From contig NZ_BCSH01000058.1 of the NCBI RefSeq assembly GCF_001570765.1, positions 1 to 56,309 on the forward strand: a stretch of 56,309 nucleotides of DNA, given 5' to 3'. Source of the DNA: Nocardiopsis listeri NBRC 13360 (lineage in GTDB: Bacteria; Actinomycetota; Actinomycetes; Streptosporangiales; Streptosporangiaceae). Below the pieces are notes generated by a model that saw only the letters and a program-made list of their open reading frames with translations, had not been told where the DNA came from and did no database searches. This document shows, piece after piece, positions 1-8,151 of this stretch. Every line of letters starts with the position of its first letter. Position 1 is the first letter of the stretch. The translations under genes and the position numbers were made by a program.

Positions 1-107
1 CGGCAGGGTCCCTACCTGAGGCGTCCCACCAACCACCAGCCACCCGCTCCGTGAACCGGAGGGCCCCTGACCTCAAGCGCCCCACCCATCCACACCCGGA
101 CAGACTC

Positions 108-170
108 CACCAGCACCAGCACCAGCACCAGCACCGGAGCGGATCGGTGTGGATCGGTGCGGATCGGGGA
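108..170. repeat. Short tandem repeats upstream of the DUF1992 gene
   Basis: Two adjacent arrays are visible. Positions 108-134 carry four copies of the hexamer CAGCAC plus a partial copy. Positions 141-170 carry three 10-bp units based on GGATCGGTGC. A 10-bp period equals about one helical turn, so the second array could place a protein on one DNA face, but this is inference. The rest of the 297 bases before the first gene shows no convincing coding frame. Confidence 0.6.
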
Positions 171-297
171 GGGTCGGGACGCGCCGAGGATTCTTCCGGG
201 GGCCATGTCTAACGTCCACTTCCACAAGGCAGGATGGTCTTGTGGAACAGCCCACACGGACGTGTACTGGCGTGCTCACCCTGGAGGAGGCGGTTCA

Positions 298-699
298 ATG
301 ACGAAACGCAAGCCCACCGGCATGGAATTCGAGTCCTGGATCGACGCCCAGATCCGTGAGGCTCAGGAAAAGGGAGAGTTCGACGATCTTCCCGGTGCCG
401 GCAAGCCCATTCCCGACATCGGCCGCCCCTACGACGAGAACTGGTGGATCAAGCGCAAGCTCAAGCAGGAGAACGTCTCGCTGCTGCCGCCCACTCTGCG
501 GCTGCGTAAGGAGGCCGAGGACACCCTGATCGAGGCGCGCAAGGCCCGGACGGAGAAGCGGGTCAGGGAACTCCTGGAAGACCTGAACAAGAAGATCCGG
601 ACGATGAACACGAACGCGCCCCCGGGACCGCCGCTCAACCTGATGCCCTATGACGTCGACGAGTTCCTTCGCGACAAGTGGGAGGGGCCTGGGACCTGA
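298..699 (+). CDS. DUF1992 (DnaJ-homologue subfamily C member 28-like) protein
   Basis: This 133-residue protein matches the DUF1992 domain, found alone in many actinobacteria and in eukaryotic DNAJC28; its biochemical role is not established. Family hallmarks seen are the N-terminal FESWIDAQIREAQEKGEFDD stretch, followed by LPGAGKPI and the conserved LPPTLRLRKEAE helix. The middle is charged and probably a coiled helix. I chose the ATG at 298 because GGAGGAGG lies at 283-290 with good spacing; the longer open frame to 157 runs through the tandem repeats and is unlikely to be coding. It stands alone, 107 bases before the STAND gene on the same strand. The family call is strong and the function unknown. 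Confidence 0.88.
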   Translation: MTKRKPTGMEFESWIDAQIREAQEKGEFDDLPGAGKPIPDIGRPYDENWWIKRKLKQENVSLLPPTLRLRKEAEDTLIEARKARTEKRVRELLEDLNKKIRTMNTNAPPGPPLNLMPYDVDEFLRDKWEGPGT

Positions 700-806
700 T
701 CCCTCCCCAGTGCGGGTGGCCGACTGCGGCCGGCGGGGCCACCCGAACGGTCGGGTGGGGCCTGGCTGGATAGTCTTCCGGTACCCCAGCAGTCGCGCAC
801 CGTGAG

Positions 807-2981
807 GTGGACCCGTTGAGCGTCGAAACCCCCAGGGACAGCACGTCCAACAACGCCCGAGACGTCCACGGAACGTTGTTCCAAGCGCGTGACATCACGG
901 TCCACTACATCAATGGCGCCATCTCTGATGTCTCCGACGACTCCGAACGCACCTTCGATCTCCTGGTGCCTCCCTCCTATGTGGACCGGGACGAACCTCG
1001 GGCCGATGCGCAGCGGATCATCGACGAGGACCCGAGTGCCTCGACCATGCTCACGGTGTCCAGCAGGATCCAGGGCGGGGGCACGACCGCCTTCGGCCTG
1101 AAACTCCTGCACGACGGTTTCGAGCGGGACCGTGCCCGTTTTCCCGGCGGCCACGTCCTGGTGGACCTGGTCAGGGAGGATCCGTGGATGGCCGTGGGCC
1201 GCCTGCTGCGTCTCATGGACATTCCGGAGGAGGATATTCCGGCCACCTTGGAGTGGCGTGTCCAGAAGCTGCACCAGAGCCCGCGATGGCGGAGCGGGAT
1301 CGCCGTCATGGTGGATTCTCCCGGAAACTTCACCGACGTCCGCCTCTTCCTGGCGACCTCCCCTGGAAGTCTCACCGTGGTCGCCGGACCCCAGAACTTC
1401 GACCTGAGGACGCTGGGCCGCGACGACAGGAGGCTCCTGCGCCACGTTCAATGGCGCTCCATCCAGCTGGACGCCCTGTCGGAGGAGGACGCCACGACGA
1501 TGTTCTGCCTGCGGTCGGACCTGGCACCCTCCGAGCCGCGGGAATGGGCGATGATCGCCGACTTCGTGGTCGCGGCAGGAGGCAATCCCGGGCTCATCGC
1601 GGACTACGCCTTCGATGTCCACGTCGAACGCCAGTGCGGGGCAGCGGACCCACTCGCCACCGCGCACCGGGACCACTTCGGTTCGAACGCCGTCCCGGGG
1701 CGGCGCCCACGTGATCGGGTGGACTTCGCGGGACTCGATGACGGGCAACGTGCCTTGGCGGTCCGACTGGCCGGCCTCCCCGACGTCGATTTCGGTTTCG
1801 ACCTGGCCGAGGCCCTCATGGCCGACTCCGCGGGACCGGAGGACGTGCGTGCGGGGCTGGAAATCCTGGCGGAGAGGGGCGTCCTCGACACCGTCGTGAC
1901 CGGCCCCGAACCCAGGTACCGCTTCATCACGCGCAGTATGAGGTCGACCTTCACCCCTGACACGGAGAAACGCTTGGACACCCCCCAACGCACCCTCACC
2001 CACTACTACGAGATCGGTTACGCCGCGCACCGAAAGCTGATGCCGGGTCGCTGGCTCCAGGTCGAACTCGACGGCCGTTCGGCCTTCCCCGACAGTGTGC
2101 GGGCCGCTCGCTCCTTCGCGAGCATCGACGAGGCCCGACAGGCGCTGACCCCCGAACGTCAGACCCTGGTCAAGGTCGTGATCGACGCCGTGGCCAGGGG
2201 CCACTTCGTGATGGCCGCGGAACTGTGCGAGGTCCTGTGGCCCTTCTGGTTCCACTCCGGCTGGTTCACCGACATGGTCGATGCGCAGGTGCCCGTATTG
2301 AGGGCGACCCTGGACACCCACCACCTCGAACCCGCTCGGCTCTCCCGCCTGTGCGTGCAGACGGCCATCGCCTATCGCCGGGACCGGAACCCGACGGACG
2401 CGCGCCTTCAAGCGGAGCGGGCCCTGGAACTCGCCCAGGGCGAGCACCCGCTGGTGGTCCTCACCGCCCACGACGCGCTCGGAGACGTCGAGACCGATGC
2501 TGAAGAGTACGACGCCGCGATCGGGCACTTCGCCGAGGCCCGACGCATCGCCGAAGGTCTGGACCCCGTCGATCTCAGGGCACTGCACATCATGGAACGC
2601 AAGGAGGGCGTCGCCCACCGGCGGGCGGGCCGTCCGGCCGAGGCGGAGTCCCTGCTCCTGCACGCGAGGGGGCTGCTCGCCGAGGGCGACCACCAGAACC
2701 ACGCCCGAACCGGCGCGGCCCTGGGTGACCTGCGTCGGGACCAGGGCCGGGTCGAGGAGGCCCTGGAATCGTACGATGGCGCCATCGATCGCCACCGTCT
2801 CCTGGGTGACCTGCGCCGGGTCGGGGACGTGTACGTGCTGCGAGCCGACGTGAACCGGGATCGGGACGCCGTGACCTCCCGAGCGGACCTGGAGCGTGCG
2901 TTGGAGGCGTACGAGACGGCGAACGCCGAGCGCGATGTGGCCGATGTCCGCGAGCGACTCGCCGTCTGGTCCCCGGGGTGA
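807..2981 (+). CDS. STAND-type NTPase-like protein with TPR repeats and amyloid-motif-like N terminus
   Basis: This is a 724-residue cytoplasmic protein in three parts. Residues about 15-36 form a short motif (N-x3-V-H-G-T-L-F-Q-A-R-D-I-T-V-H-Y) resembling the RHIM/BASS amyloid-signalling motifs placed before bacterial NLR-like NTPases. Residues about 50-330 look like an NB-ARC/STAND core: IQGGGTTAF at 88-96 sits where a P-loop is expected but has T instead of the Walker lysine, IAVMVDS (165-171) resembles Walker B, and GGNPGLIADYA (258-268) resembles the STAND GNP/GLPL motif. Residues about 500-724 are TPR-like helices. The GTG at 807 is the longest start. TTG at 816, preceded by GAGGTGG, is the better ribosome-binding fit and would remove three residues. 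It ends one base before the convergent GT-B-like gene. The likely role is a signalling or defence scaffold, by inference; nucleotide hydrolysis is doubtful. Confidence 0.75.
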   Translation: MDPLSVETPRDSTSNNARDVHGTLFQARDITVHYINGAISDVSDDSERTFDLLVPPSYVDRDEPRADAQRIIDEDPSASTMLTVSSRIQGGGTTAFGLKLLHDGFERDRARFPGGHVLVDLVREDPWMAVGRLLRLMDIPEEDIPATLEWRVQKLHQSPRWRSGIAVMVDSPGNFTDVRLFLATSPGSLTVVAGPQNFDLRTLGRDDRRLLRHVQWRSIQLDALSEEDATTMFCLRSDLAPSEPREWAMIADFVVAAGGNPGLIADYAFDVHVERQCGAADPLATAHRDHFGSNAVPGRRPRDRVDFAGLDDGQRALAVRLAGLPDVDFGFDLAEALMADSAGPEDVRAGLEILAERGVLDTVVTGPEPRYRFITRSMRSTFTPDTEKRLDTPQRTLTHYYEIGYAAHRKLMPGRWLQVELDGRSAFPDSVRAARSFASIDEARQALTPERQTLVKVVIDAVARGHFVMAAELCEVLWPFWFHSGWFTDMVDAQVPVLRATLDTHHLEPARLSRLCVQTAIAYRRDRNPTDARLQAERALELAQGEHPLVVLTAHDALGDVETDAEEYDAAIGHFAEARRIAEGLDPVDLRALHIMERKEGVAHRRAGRPAEAESLLLHARGLLAEGDHQNHARTGAALGDLRRDQGRVEEALESYDGAIDRHRLLGDLRRVGDVYVLRADVNRDRDAVTSRADLERALEAYETANAERDVADVRERLAVWSPG

Positions 2982-4672
2982 TCACCCTGCGTTCGATGCT
3001 CGGATGGTGAAGCTCGACTCGTGCTCGCCCAGCAGGACGAGGAGTGACCCCTCGGGGGCCTCACCCTCGACCCATCGATGCCAGTACGCCGAGGCGGCGA
3101 CGGTGGGATCGTGTCGGTGTCCGGGGTCGTCCGCCACCAGCCTGATCCGTGTGCCGTCACGGTCGACGAGCAGGCAGTCGGGGCCGTCCGCGGCGACCGC
3201 GAGGTGGGCCCGAGGGTGATCGGACAGCCTCGCCCGCAGCACTGCCCAAGAGGTGTCCCCACCGGGGCTCCCCGAGTCGGGGCCGCAGAGGAGCAGGCAG
3301 GCGGCTTCGCTCCACCGGACCTGGGTCTCGTCCGTATGGGTGACCAAGTGGGGGCGGTCCAGGAAGAGGCGTTCCCCGGTGACGGATTCGGCGGGGTGGC
3401 GGCGCACACGGAGCCCGGAACCCTCCTCCTGGACGGTGCTCCACAGTGGTGCGTGGTCGGTGGTGTCGGGCCAACCCCGCCGGTAGGGGACGGGGACGTC
3501 GGCCGGGAGTGTCCGTACCGGGTGCTCGGGTTCGGGCAGGTCCAGGAGCCGGTAGAAGGTCTCGCGCAGGATCCGTCCGGAGCCGCCGGGTCGGGAGTTG
3601 AGCCGGTCGGTGAAGGCCGCGAACCGGTCGGGTTTGTGGTCGGTGGCGTCGGCGAGGATCTGCGGGAGCAGGGGGAGGTCCGCGCGTAGCCGGGTGGCGG
3701 AGCGGCCGAATCGGGCGATGGGGGAGAACGGATCCATCTCGGTGTCGGGGAAGGCTCCGAGCATGGTGTGGGTGCCCAGGGACGCCCCATAGGCGGTGAC
3801 GGATCCGTGGTCGCCGATGACGTGGTCTGCGGCCACGAGCGCGGCCTGCCAGCCCTGGCGGGGCGGAAGTACGCGCAGACCGGCCCGTTCGGCCTCGGCG
3901 AGCCAGGAACGTACCTGGTGGTGACCGTGGCCGTGCCAGGTGTTGGGATGCAGGGCGAGGGCGACGCGGTACTCGTCGACGGGCAGTTCGGCGAGCAACC
4001 GGTTCAGGAGTTCTGGCCGGGAGCCGAGGAGGGAACCAGGCCCCCAGGTGGAGCTGACCACGACCAGTTTCCGGTGCCCGGTTTCGAGGTGGTCGCGGTA
4101 GCGGTCACGCCAGGGGAGTCCGGCCAGGATGCGGTCGTGGGAGGGGTCTCCGGCGATGAGCGCGGCGTCCACGGCCTCGGGGCAGCTCCGGCGGAGACGG
4201 TCGAGCTGTTCGGGGTGGGACAACACGAGTGTTCCGGGAACGAGGGTCCCGTCCCGTAGGAGGGTGGCCGGCCCCAGCCCGAAGGCCGCTTTCCGCTTTC
4301 CGCTTTCCCTATCTTATTGTACCCTGCGCCGTGGGAGAAAACAATCAAAGGCGCATTTATCAGGTGTAGGTCGTCGCCGTAACTGGCCGCGATCGCCAGG
4401 TCGAATTCCTCCTCCAGTGCCTGTTCCCAGGGTGCGACGAGAGCACCGATGTCATCGAGGAAATCGGTGACGCCCTCGCGGAAGTTGGAGGTTCTGGCCC
4501 GGGTGAAGACGAGCTGGATTCTCGGGTCGGAATCGAACAGTGGAAGGACGTCGAGAAGCCTCGTCAGGGTGGTGACGGTGTGGGCCACGACGAGGATGCG
4601 GCGGGCGTCGGGGTAGGTGGACCAGTTCGGCGCCGATCCGATCGGTACCCGCAACCGTTCCTCGACCGACAT
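2982..4672 (-). pseudogene. Frameshifted GT-B-like (glycosyl/glycerophosphotransferase-like) gene; possibly phase-variable
   Basis: Two minus-strand frames together make one protein of about 560 residues. The N-terminal part (from the ATG at 4672, preceded by GGGAG) contains RRILVVAHTVTTL and runs to FSHGAGYNKI, then changes frame near 4288-4308. The C-terminal part continues as AFGLGPATLLRDG, SHPEQLDRLRRSCPEA and KLVVVSSTWGPGS, then DHGSVTAYGASLGTHT. These are typical of GT-B folds with two Rossmann domains, as in CDP-glycerol glycerophosphotransferase-like or uncharacterised actinobacterial relatives; I cannot name a substrate. As written, translation from the N terminus runs out of frame to about 4004. 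The break falls on three copies of a 7-bp repeat; one or four copies would restore the frame. Alternatives are a decayed gene or an assembly error. It converges directly on the STAND gene. Confidence 0.7.
4288..4308. repeat. 7-bp tandem repeat (3 copies) at the frameshift point
   Basis: On the plus strand the heptamer GCTTTCC occurs three times in perfect tandem (4288-4294, 4295-4301, 4302-4308). Read on the coding (minus) strand it is GGAAAGC x3. Because 7 is not a multiple of 3, copy number sets the frame: three copies give the disrupted frame seen here, while one or four copies would join the two halves of the GT-B-like gene. The repeat itself is directly visible; slippage in vivo is inference. 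Confidence 0.9.
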
Positions 4673-4758
4673 GCATGCTCCCGCAGCTCGAAAGTCCGGA
4701 GTGCCCCGGAACACGATGGAACAGCGTACCGAACCCGTGTTCCGGGGCCTTGGCGGGC

Positions 4759-6150
4759 CTACACCCCGTGAACGGTGTGCCGGAAGCGCGCGTAGCGTTC
4801 ACGCAGTTCCGTTCCGGCCTCGAAGTCGTACGTGGACGACTCCTCCGGTGCGCCCAGGGTCCACACCGGCGGTGATTCCTCACCGGACAGTGCCCAGGCG
4901 GCCTGGCGGGCGGCGCCCAACGCCACGTACTCGGCGGCCGGTGGAACCACCACGGGCGCGCCCAGGACGATGGGGGCGATGGCGCGGACCGCGGCCGAAC
5001 GGGCGCCTCCGCCCACCAGCAGCACCCGTTCGGTGGGCACACCCTGCCCGGAGAGGGCGGCCAACCCGTCGGCGAGTCCGCACAGCATCCCCTCCACGGC
5101 GGCGCGGGCGATGTTGGCGGGGGTCATGTTGTCCCTGCGCAGCCCGTGCAGGGATCCGGTGGCCTCGGGGAGTTCCGGGGTGCGTTCGCCGTCCAGGTAG
5201 GGCAGCAGCACCACGCCATCCGACCCTGGGCGCGCTCCCAACGCGAGGTGGTCGAGGCCGGCCAGATCGGTGCCGAGCATCGCGGCGGCCGAGCTCAGTA
5301 CCCGGGCGGCGTTGAGGGTGCACACCAGCGGCAGGTGGCCACCGGTGGCGTCGGCGAACCCGCACACCGTTCCGGTGGGGTCGTGGGTGGGGCGGTCGTG
5401 TGCGGCGAACACGGTGCCGCTGGTGCCCAGGGACACCACCACGTCGCCGGGTCGCACGCCGAGGCCGAGGGCGGCCCCCATGTTGTCTCCGGTGCCGGGT
5501 GCGATGAGCGCGCCCTCGGGGGTGTGGCCCACGGTCTCGGCGGGGGCGGCCACGCGGGGGACCTCCAGTTCCCGGCCGAACCCGCGCACCAACAGGTCGG
5601 TGCGGTAGGTGTTCTCCGCGGGTGACCAGTAGCCGGTGCCGGAGGCGTCGCCGCGGTCGGTGGTGGGTTGGTGGCGGGCGCCGCCGAGCCGCCAGGTCAG
5701 CCAGTCGTGGGGGAGCATGACACCGTGCGCGCGTGCGGCGAGCTCGGGTTCGTGTTCGGCGAACCAGCGCAGCTTGCCGACGGTGAAGCTGGCCACCGGC
5801 ACGTTTCCCACGGCGTCGGCCCAAGCTTTGGGGCCGTCCAGTTCCTGGACCAGGTCGTGGGCGGCCCCGGCGGATCGGGCGTCGTTCCACAGCAGGGCGG
5901 GGCGGATGACCTCCCCGTCCTCGTCGACCACGACCATGCCGTGTTGTTGGCCGGCGACGGAGACCGCGGCGACGTCGTCGAACAGTCCGGAGGAGGCCTC
6001 GCCCAGGGCGCTCCACCAGTGGTGGGGGTGGGTCTCGGTGCCGTCGGGGTGCGGGGCGCGTCCCTCGCGGACCACCTTGCCGGTGGTGCTGTCACAGACC
6101 ACGACCTTGCAGGACTGTGTCGAACTGTCGATTCCGGCTACGAGTGCCAT
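4759..6150 (-). CDS. xylB: Xylulokinase (FGGY carbohydrate kinase)
   Basis: This 463-residue cytoplasmic kinase converts D-xylulose and ATP to xylulose 5-phosphate, feeding the pentose phosphate pathway. FGGY features are clear: N-terminal phosphate-1 loop [13 protein letters not shown] (residues 6-18), substrate-site AGQQHGM (equivalent to SGQMHG of XylB), the catalytic-Asp segment [24 protein letters not shown], and a C-terminal [15 protein letters not shown] adenine-binding motif. Length is slightly under the usual 480-500 residues but nothing obvious is missing. No xylose isomerase or xylose transporter is adjacent, so it is an isolated copy. The promoter region holds an inverted repeat (6281-6299) that might bind a ROK-type repressor. 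Other FGGY kinases such as those for xylitol or arabinitol cannot be excluded, but the signature fits XylB best. Confidence 0.9.
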   Translation of the reverse strand: MALVAGIDSSTQSCKVVVCDSTTGKVVREGRAPHPDGTETHPHHWWSALGEASSGLFDDVAAVSVAGQQHGMVVVDEDGEVIRPALLWNDARSAGAAHDLVQELDGPKAWADAVGNVPVASFTVGKLRWFAEHEPELAARAHGVMLPHDWLTWRLGGARHQPTTDRGDASGTGYWSPAENTYRTDLLVRGFGRELEVPRVAAPAETVGHTPEGALIAPGTGDNMGAALGLGVRPGDVVVSLGTSGTVFAAHDRPTHDPTGTVCGFADATGGHLPLVCTLNAARVLSSAAAMLGTDLAGLDHLALGARPGSDGVVLLPYLDGERTPELPEATGSLHGLRRDNMTPANIARAAVEGMLCGLADGLAALSGQGVPTERVLLVGGGARSAAVRAIAPIVLGAPVVVPPAAEYVALGAARQAAWALSGEESPPVWTLGAPEESSTYDFEAGTELRERYARFRHTVHGV

Positions 6151-6280
6151 GTTCGCTCCGTGTGGGTGAGGGGGTCCTGGCCGGGCTCGGCGGGCTCATT
6201 CTCGCACTCTGGTGACCCCTCTCACATCCCGGGGTGCGCCTCGATGAATCACTTGCCCGAGCAGCTGAGCGTCAATAAAA

Positions 6281-6299
6281 TTGAGTCCATACAACTCAA
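6281..6299. promoter_or_regulatory. Inverted repeat between xylB and the Hsp20-like gene
   Basis: TTGAGT (6281-6286) and ACTCAA (6294-6299) form perfect 6-bp arms around a 7-base spacer, in the AT-richest part of the divergent xylB / 6318 intergenic region. The position suits an operator controlling one or both genes, for example for a ROK-family sugar repressor. No such regulator is encoded nearby, so assignment is speculative. Confidence 0.45.
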
Positions 6300-6317
6300 C
6301 ACGATGGGAGTGGTCCG

Positions 6318-6752
6318 ATGCGCGTCACCGACGTCTTCGAGGGGTTCGAGCACGCCCTGTGGGCACAGCTCGCCGTGGATCCGGTCGTTCGGGTCGACAG
6401 CGGGCGTCGCGGTGCCGACCTGGTGGTCGAGGTCGAGCTCGCCCCGGGTGTGGATCCGGGTGGGATCCACGTTCTGCGAGAGGAGCGCGCCCTGACCCTG
6501 GTGAACGTCTCCGACCGGGCGGTGCTGCACCGGATCCCCCTGGGCGCCGCCGTGGGTCGCCCCGTCCGGCGCCACCTCCCGAGTGGACTGCTCCTCACCG
6601 CGCCCCTGGTCGGTCCGGCCCCGGTCTCCGTGACCCCTGGGGTGCGCCCACCCGCCGGGCGTTCGCGCGTCGCCCCGGCCCGTCTGTGCGACCGCCTTCG
6701 AGGGTTCCTCCGGGCGTCCCGCACCGCTCTTCGCGGGTCCGCGACGGCGTGA
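6318..6752 (+). CDS. Small protein resembling a divergent Hsp20/alpha-crystallin domain
   Basis: This is a 144-residue protein I cannot assign with confidence. Residues about 30-95 follow the pattern of an alpha-crystallin domain: LVVEVELAPGVDPGGIHV recalls the small heat-shock strand pair (LPGVDPEDIEV in typical Hsp20), then LTLVNVS, RIPLG, and LPSGLLLTAPLV, which resembles the closing GVLTVxLP strand. It lacks the usual flexible N-terminal arm and ends in a basic, Arg-rich tail from about residue 105. The ATG at 6318 has GGGAG at 6306-6310 with 7-base spacing, supporting that it is real. It is divergent from xylB and 361 bases upstream of the metQ-like gene. A chaperone-like role is only inference. 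Confidence 0.55.
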   Translation: MRVTDVFEGFEHALWAQLAVDPVVRVDSGRRGADLVVEVELAPGVDPGGIHVLREERALTLVNVSDRAVLHRIPLGAAVGRPVRRHLPSGLLLTAPLVGPAPVSVTPGVRPPAGRSRVAPARLCDRLRGFLRASRTALRGSATA

Positions 6753-7113
6753 CCCACCGCTCCGTGCCCCCTTCGGGGGGCGCCGCTCGGGGGAATGGCC
6801 GGTGGGCAGGGGTGGCCTCGTGAGGGTGGAGGTGAGCGTCGATTCCGGGTGTGGCGGTGCGTGCGCTGAGCATGGTTCCGTGACGCGCCGCGTTCTCCTT
6901 GATGCCTGCTGACTTGGCGGGAAACGCCGCCGCTGTGGTCAAGGCCACGTTTTGGCCGGCGTCGAGCGGATTATTCCTACTATATAGGTGGGATAGGCTC
7001 TGATCAGCCCGTAGGCGCACCAAAAGGGCGCCCGGGCACATCGCGGTCAGGTCCGTCCCGGCCTCGACCGCCCCCTGCGATCCTCCACCCCACGATCACG
7101 AAGGAGTGCACCC
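6753..7113. other. Intergenic region upstream of the metQ-like gene
   Basis: These 361 bases hold no convincing coding frame on either strand. The only strong features are the CCTACT-type operator copy at 6976-6992, set in a local AT-rich patch, and the AAGGAG ribosome-binding site at 7101-7106 for the gene starting at 7114. Confidence 0.6.
6976..6992. promoter_or_regulatory. Copy 1 of the shared 17-bp operator (metQ-like promoter)
   Basis: CCTACTATATAGGTGGG matches the CCTACT-N5-AGTAGG palindrome seen at 8098 and 9215, with an exact left half-site and two changes in the right half-site, at identical 17-bp geometry. It lies about 120 bases before the metQ-like start, in a promoter-like AT-rich segment. 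Confidence 0.6.
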
Positions 7114-7974
7114 ATGCGCACGACCTCGATCCTCATCGGCGCGGCCGCCCTGACTCTCGCGGTCGCGGCCTGCGGTGCCCCGAGTGAGCAGGCCGCCGAG
7201 CCCGCCGAGGGTGGCCAGGCGCCGCTCCGGATCGGTGTCAACCCCGTTCCGCACGGTGACGTCCTCGCCTTCATCGACGAGAACCTCGCCGAGGAGGCCG
7301 GGCTGGACCTCGACATCGTGGAGATCGCCGACTACAACACGCCCAACGCCCAGTTGGTCGACGGCGACCTGGACGCGAACTACTTCCAGCACCGCTCGTT
7401 CCTGAACGAGTGGTCGGAGAACGGGCCCGAGGCCGACCTCACCTACATCACCGACGTGCACATCGAACGCCTGGGGCTGTACTCCGAGGGCGTCGAGAGC
7501 GCCGAGGACCTGCCCGAGGGCGCCGAGATCGCGGTCCCCAACGACCCGGCCAACCTCAACCGGGCCCTGGGCATCCTCGAGACCGAGGGTCTGATCACCG
7601 TCGATCCGGAGGCCGGTGAGACCGCCACGGAGAAGGACATCACCGACAACCCGAACGACCTGACGATCACGCCGCTGGAGGCCGCACAGCTTCCGCGCTC
7701 GATCACCGACGTGGACGCCGCGGTCGTCAACGGCAACTACGCCATCGAGGCCGACCTCACCGAGGAGTCCAACCTCCTGGCCTGGGAGCCCGAGGGCGAC
7801 GACTACGTCGAGAAGTACGCCAACGGCCTGGTGGCGCTGGACGAGAACGTCGACGACGAGCGGATCCGGCTGCTGGCCGACCTGCTCCACGACGAGCGGG
7901 TCCTGGAGTACATCCAGCAGACCTGGCAGGGCGTCGTCCTGGCCGTCGACGCCGAGGGCCGCCCGGTCGAGTAG
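7114..7974 (+). CDS. NlpA/MetQ-family ABC transporter substrate-binding lipoprotein
   Basis: This 286-residue exported lipoprotein has a signal peptide ending in the lipobox VAAC, with Cys20 as the lipidation site, then a low-complexity linker. The mature part begins PLRIGVNPVPHGDVLAF and contains ADYNTPNAQLVDGDLDANYFQHR, characteristic of the NlpA/MetQ family that delivers methionine (or related sulfur compounds) to MetNI permeases. Start ATG 7114 is set by AAGGAG at 7101-7106. No metN or metI gene lies in the window, so it is an orphan binding protein here; it may feed a permease elsewhere. A strong terminator follows (7995-8026). It shares its upstream palindrome with the sulfonate-type ABC genes next door, which suggests common sulfur-responsive control. 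The exact ligand is not determinable from sequence. Confidence 0.85.
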   Translation: MRTTSILIGAAALTLAVAACGAPSEQAAEPAEGGQAPLRIGVNPVPHGDVLAFIDENLAEEAGLDLDIVEIADYNTPNAQLVDGDLDANYFQHRSFLNEWSENGPEADLTYITDVHIERLGLYSEGVESAEDLPEGAEIAVPNDPANLNRALGILETEGLITVDPEAGETATEKDITDNPNDLTITPLEAAQLPRSITDVDAAVVNGNYAIEADLTEESNLLAWEPEGDDYVEKYANGLVALDENVDDERIRLLADLLHDERVLEYIQQTWQGVVLAVDAEGRPVE

Positions 7975-7994
7975 TCGCGCGCGGTACGCCGTTC

Positions 7995-8026
7995 AGGGCG
8001 GTGGGGTCCTTCGACCCCGCCGCCCT
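7995..8026 (+). terminator. Rho-independent-like terminator after the metQ-like gene
   Basis: AGGGCGG-T-GGGGTC pairs with GACCCC-G-CCGCCCT around a CTTC loop, giving a stem of about 14 bp followed by TTTCG. It separates the metQ-like gene from the next transcription unit. Confidence 0.8.
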
Positions 8027-8097
8027 TTCGCGTGCCCGGGGCCCGGCGCGCGGTGGCGCAGGTCACAGCAAGGATGCCGCGCCGTCTTCCCATAAAT

Positions 8098-8114
8098 CCT
8101 ACTTATTAAGTAGG
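8098..8114. promoter_or_regulatory. Copy 2 of the shared 17-bp operator (SsuA-like promoter)
   Basis: CCTACTTATTAAGTAGG is a palindrome with perfect 6-bp arms CCTACT/AGTAGG around TATTA. It ends 37 bases before the start codon of the SsuA/TauA-like lipoprotein, an excellent position for repressor control of initiation. Rrf2-family or similar sulfur regulators would be reasonable candidates, but no regulator gene is adjacent. Confidence 0.7.
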
Positions 8115-8151
8115 CTTTTCCTGTCTGGCCCCACGACAGAAGAGGACCCCC

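Noticed and set aside
648..2795. Long minus-strand open frame opposite the STAND gene
   Set aside because: It mirrors a real gene with codon bias of an antisense shadow, no family motifs and no ribosome-binding site.
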